Source: Ascidiaceihabitans sp. (GTDB taxonomy: Bacteria > Pseudomonadota > Alphaproteobacteria > Rhodobacterales > Rhodobacteraceae). From it: a DNA stretch of 6,298 bases. Under the pieces are notes generated by a model. It did no database searches, was not told where the DNA came from, and saw only the letters and a program-made list of their open reading frames with translations. Every line of letters starts with the position of its first letter. The stretch's first letter is position 1. This document shows, piece after piece, positions 1 to 5,886 of the stretch. The stretch lies in contig JALZUL010000083.1 of the NCBI GenBank assembly GCA_023301665.1, forward strand, positions 1 through 6,298. The letters run 5' to 3'. The position numbers and the translations under genes are program-made.

Positions 1-342
1 TGTAGCGTTGCGCAAAATCCGCAAAGCGAAACCACTTTGGTTGTCTTTGTTACGCGATTTAAAGGAAGGGCTGTGGACGCTGTCGCTATTGGCAGCTATT
101 CTCGACTTGTTTTCGTGGGCACAGTCGCAGATCAAAGCTTACGCGATAAAGCCGCGTTCTTGGGTTCCTTTTTTGCGCTATGCTCATCTTTTTCGCAACT
201 TCAAGACCCCTAGGTTTCACATTTCAATCACGCCATGTCGGGGCAACGTGATTTCTAAAATCAGCGGCGTAGGCGTAGGTGCCCACCATGTCGATCCTCC
301 CATCGATTGAAACAATTTTCCGTCTACAGAAAGACTACTATT
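1..342. other. Non-coding left edge and leader upstream of the porin
   Basis: No gene is supported here. Two plus-strand frames are open from the window edge: one to a stop at 211-213, the other to a stop at 308-310 with a TTG at position 8. Neither gives a recognisable protein or has a ribosome binding site, and they overlap each other, so at most one could be the tail of a real gene. An inverted repeat (AATCACG at 226-232, CGTGATT at 247-253) could form a hairpin with a 14-nt loop. It lies about 90 nt before the porin start and has no T-run, so it is not a convincing terminator. A TATGCT at 179-184 could be a -10 box, but I found no good -35 partner. The likely content is the porin promoter plus a long 5' leader. 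Confidence 0.45.
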
Positions 343-1440
343 ATGGCTCGATCCATGTTTCGCAACACCGCTCTCCCCCTTGCATCTTTGGCTTTGCTCA
401 GCGCTCCAATCGCTGCGACCGCTGAGGATGGCTGGGATTTTTATGGTCAGTTGAACTTTGGCCTGTTCTCCGTTGATGACGGCACAACAAGTGACACTTT
501 CATCAGCGACAACGACAACTCAAACACCCGGGTTGGCGCGATCTATCGTCGTGGCGTTGGCAATGGCAACGAGTTCCGTTTCCACTTTGAAACGGCCCTC
601 GGTTTGCGCGGCTCCTCTGGCGTCGACTTAACCGACAATGGTTTGGAAACTGACGGATCCTTGCGTGATTTGCGCAAATTTGAAGTGATCTATCAAACAG
701 CTGATTTTGGTACCTTCTCGTTTGGTCAAGGCAGCGTTGCCGTTGACGGCGTGGCCGAGAATGATTTCTCAGGCACATCTGTCATCGCGTATTCCAGCCT
801 TCAGGATTTGGCTGGTTCTCAGGTCTTCCAATTGGCAGGCAGCGCCGGCTCTTCTGGCGTCAATGTTGGCAACGCGTTTAGCGCATTTGACGGTGGCCGC
901 CGCTTCCGTTTGCGTTACGATTCACCGGAATGGAATGGTTTCTCTGTCGCTGCGACCGTTGGTGAAGAAGTGCTGACCAGTGGCAATGACGACTCGTTTT
1001 ATGACATCAGCGCTCGTTATCACCGTGACTTTGGTGCCGTCGATTTTGTAACCAGCCTTGGCTATGCTGTTGTTGATGGTGGTGAAGAAACCATTTTGGG
1101 TTCCGTCGCGGCCGTTCACAAGCCAACAGGCATCAACGTGAGCTTTGCTGCCGGTAGCCAAAATGAAATCGGCGATGCGAGCCAATATTACCTGAAGGTC
1201 GGCATCAACCGCGATTGGTTCGATTTCGGTTCAACCGCTTTGTCTGTTGATTATGCCGATGGCAGCGACTTTTTTGCCGCTGGTTCTGAATCCACGTCAT
1301 ACGGTATCGCTGCAGTTCAAAAGATCGACAACAAAAACCTCGAGATTTATGCAACTTACCGCGTTTACCAATTTGAAGCGGCAGGCATTGCAACGGATGA
1401 TATCGATGTTGCAGCCTTGGGCGCACGTTTCAAATTCTGA
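343..1440 (+). CDS. Outer-membrane porin (Gram-negative porin family)
   Basis: This encodes a predicted trimeric beta-barrel that lets small hydrophilic solutes cross the outer membrane. The 365-residue protein opens with a Sec signal peptide: a short basic start (Arg3, Arg7), a hydrophobic core at about 10-24, and an ATA cleavage motif before Glu28. The mature part of about 338 residues begins with a GWDFYGQLNFGL strand and continues as alternating, glycine-rich, acidic beta-strand segments. It ends in Lys-Phe; a C-terminal aromatic is the usual signal for BAM-assisted insertion. The length fits alphaproteobacterial porins of the Porin_4 type. The ATG at 343 is chosen because the signal peptide begins there and a weak AGAAAG lies 9 nt upstream; an in-frame TTG at 307 would put a polar tail ahead of the signal peptide. 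The ATG at 355 is a possible alternative. The gene stands alone and ends at a strong terminator. The family is clear; solute selectivity cannot be read. Confidence 0.9.
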   Translation: MARSMFRNTALPLASLALLSAPIAATAEDGWDFYGQLNFGLFSVDDGTTSDTFISDNDNSNTRVGAIYRRGVGNGNEFRFHFETALGLRGSSGVDLTDNGLETDGSLRDLRKFEVIYQTADFGTFSFGQGSVAVDGVAENDFSGTSVIAYSSLQDLAGSQVFQLAGSAGSSGVNVGNAFSAFDGGRRFRLRYDSPEWNGFSVAATVGEEVLTSGNDDSFYDISARYHRDFGAVDFVTSLGYAVVDGGEETILGSVAAVHKPTGINVSFAAGSQNEIGDASQYYLKVGINRDWFDFGSTALSVDYADGSDFFAAGSESTSYGIAAVQKIDNKNLEIYATYRVYQFEAAGIATDDIDVAALGARFKF

Positions 1441-1481
1441 TCAGCTTCTCGTGACTCCCCATTATGGGTGATTGAAAAATG

Positions 1482-1527
1482 AACCAAGCTGCGTCATATA
1501 CTGACGCAGCTTGGTTTTCCTTTGTTT
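1482..1527 (+). terminator. Strong intrinsic terminator of the porin gene
   Basis: A perfect 15-bp inverted repeat (AACCAAGCTGCGTCA at 1482-1496, complement at 1502-1516) closes a 5-nt loop and runs into a T-rich tail (TTTTCCTTTGTTT from 1515). It begins 41 nt after the porin stop. The other side carries an A-run (1475-1479), so the reverse strand would also make a hairpin followed by T residues and the element could stop transcription in both directions, although no minus-strand gene ends here. Confidence 0.88.
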
Positions 1528-1603
1528 GGGATAGGCCAGCATCGAGGCGGTGGGCATCAAGACAGGGAAAACCCTGCAAGCCCAAAAACATGAGGCGAGA
1601 CAC

Positions 1604-1987
1604 ATGATACGATTGATCACAGCACTTTCCGTGGTGGCCTTGGTGGCCAGCTGCGGCGGCACACGTTATTCGAGCAGCAATTCAGCCAGCAATCGCGCGA
1701 TTTTCAAATCGTCGAGCGCGCCTTCAAGCTCTGCTTTGTTCGCCTCTGGCCCAATCGCTACAGCCTGTCGCAAGGCTGATCGCAAACAGGCATCACGCAG
1801 TCGCTGTGGTTGTGTTCAAGCGGTTGCCAATCGCAGCTTAAATGCCCGCGAACAATCACGTGGTGCGAGCTTCTTTAGTGATCCACAAAAGTCACAGGAT
1901 TTGCGCCAGTCTGACAATCCAGCCAACGAACGGCTGTGGTTGAAATGGAAAGCCTTTGGGGCCGAAGCTGCACGTGTGTGCACCTAA
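1604..1987 (+). CDS. Small putative lipoprotein with four conserved-looking cysteines
   Basis: This is a 127-residue exported protein of unknown function. Residues 1-16 form a short lipoprotein-type signal peptide (Met-Ile-Arg, then a hydrophobic stretch) ending in a VASC lipobox with Cys17 as the probable lipidated residue. A Ser/Asn/Ala-rich linker follows at about 20-47. The rest is a compact basic domain with Cys55, a Cys-Gly-Cys at 68-70, and Cys126 next to the last residue, enough for two disulfides in the periplasm. An SFFSDPQKSQDLRQSDN stretch and a Trp-rich LWLKWKAFG stretch come before the end. The ATG at 1604 is chosen because the signal peptide starts there and GAGG lies 8 nt upstream; a GTG at 1550 would bury the signal. 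Similar proteins occur in Rhodobacteraceae. I recall some labelled 'arginine transporter', which the size and absence of membrane spans do not support. Its tail converges on the phosphatase gene 24 nt away. Confidence 0.8.
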   Translation: MIRLITALSVVALVASCGGTRYSSSNSASNRAIFKSSSAPSSSALFASGPIATACRKADRKQASRSRCGCVQAVANRSLNAREQSRGASFFSDPQKSQDLRQSDNPANERLWLKWKAFGAEAARVCT

Positions 1988-2011
1988 CCATCACGTTTTT
2001 AGTGAGGGTGA
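1988..2011. terminator. Weak hairpin in the convergent gap
   Basis: The 24-nt gap between two converging stop codons holds an imperfect inverted repeat: CCATCAC at 1988-1994 against GTGAGGG at 2002-2008, seven positions with one mismatch around a 7-nt loop. Neither strand shows a proper T-run afterwards. It may be a weak shared terminator, or read-through may be limited by other means. Confidence 0.25.
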
Positions 2012-2476
2012 TTAGGCGGGCGACTGGGTCGGCTCGCCCCATTGCTTTTGTAATCTTGCGATAATCTGGTCGCGGGCTTGGCGATAGCTATCAAGCTTTG
2101 CCTCGCGTGTCTCACCTAGTCCGGTGGGATCTAGGATCGGCCAGTATTGCACATCGATGTGATAGAACCGCGTCAGCTCAAGAGCTCGGCGTTGGCTGGC
2201 CGGTGACAGCGCCACCACCAAATCAAATGAACTGAGGTCTTCACCCCATTCTTCCATTTCGTCAAAGCTGCGAGAGCGGTGCCGCGACAGTTCCACATTC
2301 AGCTCTTGGCAAACAGCGATCGAGAACCCATCAATTTCGAGATCATTCTTAACGCCGACCGACTGCACATAGGTTCCTGTGCCGTAAAACTGCTTCATGA
2401 TCCCTTCGGCCATCGGTGAGCGTACCGCGTTGTGGTCGCAACAAAACAGAACGGACTGTGGAAGCTGCTCGACCAT
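2012..2476 (-). CDS. Low-molecular-weight protein tyrosine phosphatase / arsenate reductase-like protein
   Basis: This is a 154-residue cytosolic protein of the LMW phosphatase fold. The P-loop is CDHNAVRS with nucleophile Cys13 and phosphate-binding Arg19 (the C-x5-R-S signature), on a short hydrophobic first strand (SVLFC). Asp116 in ILDPTGLG is placed like the family's general acid in its Asp-Pro loop. The P-loop departs from the usual C-x-G-N-x-C-R-S, and the tyrosine that often follows Asp-Pro is Thr here, so true tyrosine phosphatase activity is unproven. Arsenate reductase is an alternative, but no other arsenic gene is nearby. The ATG at 2476 directly follows the TAG of the UPF0262 gene with no spacer, and a GGGGG just inside that gene serves as ribosome binding site, suggesting translational coupling. 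In Rhodobacteraceae this gene usually lies between the UPF0262 gene and infA; here a lipoprotein gene converges on it instead. Confidence 0.85.
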   Translation of the reverse strand: MVEQLPQSVLFCCDHNAVRSPMAEGIMKQFYGTGTYVQSVGVKNDLEIDGFSIAVCQELNVELSRHRSRSFDEMEEWGEDLSSFDLVVALSPASQRRALELTRFYHIDVQYWPILDPTGLGETREAKLDSYRQARDQIIARLQKQWGEPTQSPA

Positions 2477-2956
2477 CTAACCCCCGAAATGCAGAACGCA
2501 GATGAGTGTAAATAGCCGACGTGCCGTGTCGGTATCGATCTCGACCTTGCCCTCAAGCCGCTCTTGCAGCACGCGGCTTCCCTCGTTGTGAATACCGCGG
2601 CGCGCCATATCGATGGTTTCGATTTGGCTGGGCGGCATATTTTTCACAGCGTCGAAATAGCTTTCGCAGATTTGAAAGTAGTCTTTGACCACCTGCCGGA
2701 ACGGACCAAGGGACAGGTGAAACTCTGCCGCTTTTTCCCCGCCTTCGGTGCTCACATCAAACACCAAGCGTTTGTCACGGATCGATAGGCCAATGTGGTA
2801 AGGTCCAGCAGGCGCGGTCCGCTCGTCGCGCACCGGCAACACAAAGGTGTTGTCTTCGAGCAGGTCGAACATGGCAACTTTGCGCTCTTGCTCAATCTCT
2901 GGTGTCGGAGGAGGTAAGTTTGCGTCATCGAGGACGATATGGCTGATGCTGGTCAT
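2477..2956 (-). CDS. UPF0262 family protein
   Basis: This is a conserved alphaproteobacterial protein of unknown function, 159 residues from the ATG at 2956, which matches the usual family length. Recognisable family stretches are ERKVAMFDLLEDNTF (about 24-38), a GPYHIGLSIRD strand, the FHLSLGPFRQVVKDYF segment, and the region around DMARRGIHNEGS. There is no signal peptide or membrane span, so it is probably cytosolic. A TTG at 2971 would add five residues, but the ATG at 2956 suits the family, with GGA about 10 nt upstream. The gene follows hisD after 83 nt and abuts the phosphatase gene, the order usual in Rhodobacteraceae. This suggests shared transcription but gives no direct clue to its role. 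Confidence 0.88.
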   Translation of the reverse strand: MTSISHIVLDDANLPPPTPEIEQERKVAMFDLLEDNTFVLPVRDERTAPAGPYHIGLSIRDKRLVFDVSTEGGEKAAEFHLSLGPFRQVVKDYFQICESYFDAVKNMPPSQIETIDMARRGIHNEGSRVLQERLEGKVEIDTDTARRLFTLICVLHFGG

Positions 2957-3003
2957 GTGACTTAAGTCCAAGAAACTATCTAACTTGCTTAACCCAGCAC
3001 AAT

Positions 3004-3044
3004 ATTAAGGGCAATACGCGCCACCAGCTGGAATTTGCCTTAAT
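3004..3044 (-). repeat. Inverted repeat at the hisD 3' end
   Basis: ATTAAGGGCAA at 3004-3014 and TTGCCTTAAT at 3035-3044 are complementary apart from one bulged G. On the minus-strand transcript the left arm includes the hisD stop codon. The 20-nt loop contains the palindrome CCAGCTGG (3024-3031). There is no T-run after it, so it looks more like an intercistronic RNA hairpin (processing or stability) than a terminator. Confidence 0.4.
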
Positions 3045-4341
3045 CGTTCAACTTGCTCAGACGTGCCGTGACGGAAAGCCCGTGGGCCTCTAGGCTTTCT
3101 GATGCCGCGAGGGCCTCGGCCCCTGGGCCAATGGCGCGCAGGCTTTCTGGTGTCATCTGTGCCAGCGTTGTGCGCTTCACAAAATCCATGACCGACAATC
3201 CAGAAGAGAACCGCGCAGAGCGTGCCGTTGGCAACACGTGATTGGGCCCGCCAATGTAGTCACCGATGGCTTCCGGCGTCCATTGCCCCAAGAAAATCGC
3301 GCCTGCGTGGGTAATATCGCGGGACAAAGCAACAGGGTCAGCAACGCAAAGCTCTAGGTGTTCTGGCGCAATCCGGTCTGACAAGGCAGCCGCTGTTGCC
3401 AAATCTGGCACGGTGATGATCGCGCCGTTGTCACGCCAGCTTACGCCTGCGATCGCGCGGCGTTCTAGGGTTTCGAGCCGCTTGTCGACGGCTTTCGCCA
3501 CCGCCTGCCCAAAGGCTGCATCGGTGGTGATCAAAAGCGACTGAGCGCTTTCATCGTGTTCGGCTTGGCTGAGCAGATCAAGCGCGATCCAATCGGGGTC
3601 ATTGTCCCCATCTGCGATCACCAGAATCTCGGACGGACCAGCGATCATATCGATCCCCACCTTACCAAACACGCGACGTTTTGCAGCGGCAACGAACGCG
3701 TTACCGGGCCCCGTGATTTTGTCGACGGGGGCGATGGTCTGGGTGCCATAAGCCAAAGCCGCAATCGCTTGCGCACCGCCAATGCGATAAATCTCATCCA
3801 CGCCCGCCAATTTCGCGGCGAGCAAAACCGCTGGGTTCAAGACCCCATCTGGCGTCGGCACTGTGATCGCAAGGCGTGACACCCCTGCAACCTTGGCAGG
3901 GATCGCGTTCATCAAAACGGATGATGGGTAGCTCGCCAACCCACCCGGCACGTAAAGGCCTGCGGCGGAAACCGGCGTCCAGCGCCAACCAAGGGTCGCG
4001 CCGGTCTCATCCGTCCATTGTGCATCCTCAGGCATTTGGCGGCTGTGATACGCGCTGATACGCTCTGCTGCCAGCTCAAGGGCCGCGCGGACCTTAGGGT
4101 CTACCTGCTCTGCGGCGGCGTCAATCTCGGCTCGACTGATGCGCAGGCTGTCCGTGCTTAGGGCGATCCGGTCGAATTTTTCTGTCAGCTCGAGAACCGC
4201 CGCGTCACCACGCGCACGCACATCAGCGATGATCCTCGCCACGATCGCATCCACATCTGGGCTGTCTTCGCGTTTAGCGGATAAAAGCGCTGTAAATTTC
4301 GCTTCAAAGTCAGCGGATGTCGTATCTAGGAACTGAGGCAT
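3040..4341 (-). CDS. hisD: Histidinol dehydrogenase
   Basis: This cytosolic zinc enzyme carries out the last two steps of histidine biosynthesis, oxidising L-histidinol through the aldehyde to L-histidine with two NAD+. The 433-residue length is normal. Visible hallmarks in order are GLYVPGG (128-134), the IGGAQAIAALAYGT block (187-200), TGPGN (210-214), MIAGPSE (232-238), zinc ligands Gln259 and His262 in SQAEHDE, the catalytic pair Glu327-His328 in APEHLE, Asp361 in GDYIGGPNH, and His420 in EAHG near the end. Gln259 and His262 fall at the same numbers as in the E. coli enzyme. The ATG at 4341 is chosen because GGAG lies 7 nt upstream and family homology starts here; the frame stays open for 38 more codons to 4455, but that stretch does not resemble the family. 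The YdcF-like gene lies 150 nt upstream and the UPF0262 gene 83 nt downstream. No other his gene is in the window. Confidence 0.97.
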   Translation of the reverse strand: MPQFLDTTSADFEAKFTALLSAKREDSPDVDAIVARIIADVRARGDAAVLELTEKFDRIALSTDSLRISRAEIDAAAEQVDPKVRAALELAAERISAYHSRQMPEDAQWTDETGATLGWRWTPVSAAGLYVPGGLASYPSSVLMNAIPAKVAGVSRLAITVPTPDGVLNPAVLLAAKLAGVDEIYRIGGAQAIAALAYGTQTIAPVDKITGPGNAFVAAAKRRVFGKVGIDMIAGPSEILVIADGDNDPDWIALDLLSQAEHDESAQSLLITTDAAFGQAVAKAVDKRLETLERRAIAGVSWRDNGAIITVPDLATAAALSDRIAPEHLELCVADPVALSRDITHAGAIFLGQWTPEAIGDYIGGPNHVLPTARSARFSSGLSVMDFVKRTTLAQMTPESLRAIGPGAEALAASESLEAHGLSVTARLSKLND

Positions 4342-4491
4342 CGTGGTTCTCCGAATTATCATGGACCACTTAGCGCGATGGGAGGGGGTGCTCAAGGGCG
4401 GTTGCGTCTTGATCGCTTTGCGTCGTGCGCTCAAAGCCCCAAGCCAACCATCCAAATGCCATCGCAGCAGCCCCGCAGTCCCTTGGATCGA
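4342..4491. other. Spacer between the YdcF-like gene and hisD
   Basis: This 150-nt gap shows no gene. The hisD frame stays open through most of it, but the encoded residues do not resemble the HisD family. I found no clear terminator for the upstream pair. A GATAAT at 4353-4358 (read on the minus strand) lies so close to the hisD ribosome binding site that it is unlikely to be a -10 box. hisD may have its own promoter here, but I cannot place it. Confidence 0.4.
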
Positions 4492-5067
4492 TCAGGCGGT
4501 GCTGTCGGCAATGCGTGGATAAATCTCACCGTTATAGAAGGGGTGACGGCTTGTGAGCCGCTCGAAAATCGCGGCATCATCGCCAGCGTCCACGCCAGAA
4601 AAAGTGGCACGAAATGCCTCGATAGACGTTTCCTCAGATGCACGAAGTGCTGGTGTGTCTGGGCTCACCGCAGAGACCACTTCAATGGGCTGCCCATAAA
4701 CAAATGAGAATATTTCTTGGCTCCGTTCAGCGTGATAGGCGCTGGTGACAACGACGACACTTTTCCAATTTCGCAGGTTTGCGAGGTTTCGTTTTGTGAA
4801 AATCGCATCACCGACCGTATCGCGCGATGTTGTTTCAACGATGATTTTAGATTTCTCAATTCCCATCGCGTCTTTGGCATGGGTTGCCATAGCGTCCGCA
4901 ATACAAATTTCGCTATCGTTTCTGTAAGCCCAACCACAAGGCACAATCACCGGCGCTGAACCCGCCTTAAGCAGGTCTGTTGCTTTGGTCAGTCGCGCCA
5001 GCGTTTCATCATTCAGTTTCCCCGTAGGGTCCATCAGATTGGCTAAAACTATGATCGCATCATACAT
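4492..5067 (-). CDS. YdcF/SanA/ElyC-like protein (DUF218 family)
   Basis: This is a 191-residue protein with the DUF218 alpha/beta fold. It starts with a DAIIVLAN strand, followed by LNDETLARLTKATDLLKAG (18-36), a second strand (PVIVPCGW, 39-46), the ETTSRDTVGDA block (78-88, the family's E-x-x-S-x-x-T motif), and VVVVTSAYHAERS (104-116) with His112. No signal peptide or membrane helix is present, so it resembles cytosolic YdcF rather than membrane-anchored SanA or ElyC. The usual N after the S-x-x-T motif is Asp87, and the family's common S-G-G is CGW here, so activity may differ. The ATG at 5067 is preferred over 5073: GGGAG lies 7 nt before it but only 1 nt before the other. It overlaps the formyltransferase gene by 8 nt, which points to coupled translation and a shared pathway. 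The biochemical function of the family is poorly defined; some members act in envelope polysaccharide metabolism. Confidence 0.82.
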   Translation of the reverse strand: MYDAIIVLANLMDPTGKLNDETLARLTKATDLLKAGSAPVIVPCGWAYRNDSEICIADAMATHAKDAMGIEKSKIIVETTSRDTVGDAIFTKRNLANLRNWKSVVVVTSAYHAERSQEIFSFVYGQPIEVVSAVSPDTPALRASEETSIEAFRATFSGVDAGDDAAIFERLTSRHPFYNGEIYPRIADSTA

Positions 5068-5629
5068 CCGCATTCTCCCGAAGTCGCTTGATTGTAGGGC
5101 CGATCAAGTCTGACCATTTGAAACCTTTCGGCAAGTTGCTAACCCGCTTTACACTTCCTGTGCCTTGTTGTGGCTGGCTGGTGTAATGCCCTGCAAGCAG
5201 ATCAGTGGCGTGTTGTCGAAACAGTTGCTCGATCTCTGCGAGCAGGCGTTCATACCCTGAGGCAAACGTTTCTTGTAGCGGATCAATCGTGACCTTTTGC
5301 TGGAAACAGATCGGCCCCGTATCGACCCCTTTGTCAATTTCATGAATCGTTACACCCGCGGGGGTTCCATCATAGGCCGCCCAGAACAAGGGGTGCGTGC
5401 CACGGTTCCATGGCAGGTAAGCAATGTGGAGGTTAAGCACCGGCCGCCGCGCAGTGGCAAGCAAACTTGCTTTTAGAATATGTCGGCACCCAAAACTGAC
5501 AACCAGATCATACGCTGAAAAATCAGTCACAAGCTCCGCGGTATGATCAACCTGCCAACCCTGCTGTTCAATGAATTCAATCAGGCCTGTTTGGGTTTTA
5601 TCATAGCCAAGAAATAGAAGTTTCTTCAT
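5060..5629 (-). CDS. Stand-alone formyltransferase-domain protein (Fmt/PurN-like)
   Basis: This 189-residue protein has the formyltransferase N-terminal fold, which moves a formyl group from 10-formyltetrahydrofolate to an amine. The catalytic triad is intact: Asn66 and His68 in LNLHIAYLP, and Asp103 in DKGVDTGPI. The LPWNRGTHPLFWA segment (72-84) and the TIHEID strand (94-99) are also typical. It lacks the C-terminal tRNA-binding domain of Fmt and is shorter than PurN, and its N-terminus (MKKLLFLGY) lacks the usual G-x-x-x-F-x pattern. I therefore infer a small amino-compound substrate, most plausibly an amino-sugar nucleotide as in sugar N-formyltransferases, but no sugar-nucleotide gene lies in the window to confirm this. 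The ATG at 5629 has GGGA 7 nt upstream. It overlaps the YdcF-like gene by 8 nt and is the first gene of the minus-strand run. Confidence 0.83.
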   Translation of the reverse strand: MKKLLFLGYDKTQTGLIEFIEQQGWQVDHTAELVTDFSAYDLVVSFGCRHILKASLLATARRPVLNLHIAYLPWNRGTHPLFWAAYDGTPAGVTIHEIDKGVDTGPICFQQKVTIDPLQETFASGYERLLAEIEQLFRQHATDLLAGHYTSQPQQGTGSVKRVSNLPKGFKWSDLIGPTIKRLRENADV

Positions 5630-5886
5630 TTAAATGTCCCACCGGTCCGATCTTAACGTCGATAGGTATTTCAAAGATCGCGGTTTTTACAGCGGTTTTT
5701 CAAAGGATGCCCCACCGCCCATCTTTTCACGGCACCAGACACGATGGTGGTCTCATGTCGTTAATGCAAACGCCAAAGGGGGCCACTGGCGATCTTTTGA
5801 CCCGAAAGCAGAACGTAATTCTTGCAGGCTCCAAACAACCCGCTTATATGGTATGCTATAACATAACATGACGTCGGACAACCAAA
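5630..5886. other. Divergent spacer between formyltransferase and DUF6525-like genes
   Basis: This 257-nt spacer should hold promoters for both directions. A 75-codon plus-strand frame (5634-5861) has no ribosome binding site and no recognisable features, and I do not call it. A short tandem-like repeat, GCGGTTTTT at 5680-5688 and again at 5692-5700, is flanked on each side by TTTCAAAG. I found no confident minus-strand promoter for the formyltransferase; the plus-strand promoter is listed separately. Confidence 0.45.
5822..5862 (+). promoter_or_regulatory. Candidate promoter for the DUF6525-like gene
   Basis: An AT-rich patch just before the gene contains TGCTATAAC (5854-5862), a good extended -10 box that would start transcription near 5868-5870, about 18 nt before the ATG. 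Another reading is TTGCAG (5822-5827) and TATATG (5845-5850) with a 17-nt spacer. Either would serve the same gene. This is based on consensus matching by eye only. Confidence 0.4.

Noticed and set aside
8..310. A 100-codon plus-strand open frame beginning with TTG
   Set aside because: It has no ribosome binding site, no recognisable protein features, and overlaps another open frame at the window edge. Its end crosses the start of the porin leader.
503..1185. Minus-strand open frames opposite the porin
   Set aside because: The porin on the plus strand is strongly supported by its signal peptide and C-terminal Phe. The opposite frames have no features.
2012..2476. An arsenic-resistance function for the phosphatase-like gene
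   Set aside because: No arsenic regulator, pump or other ars gene is near. The hisD-UPF0262 context points to the conserved Rhodobacteraceae gene instead.
3053..4336. Several plus-strand open frames opposite hisD
   Set aside because: They are shadows of the GC-rich codons of hisD, and none has a family resemblance or ribosome binding site.
4342..4455. A 38-residue N-terminal extension of HisD
   Set aside because: Family homology begins at the ATG at 4341, which has a GGAG 7 nt upstream, and the extra residues do not look like HisD.
5733..5749. CACCA/TGGTG hairpin in the divergent spacer as a terminator
   Set aside because: It has only 5 bp, no T-run on either strand, and no gene ends there.
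5634..5861. A 75-codon plus-strand open frame in the divergent spacer
   Set aside because: It has no Shine-Dalgarno sequence and no protein-like pattern. It runs through the candidate promoter of the next gene.
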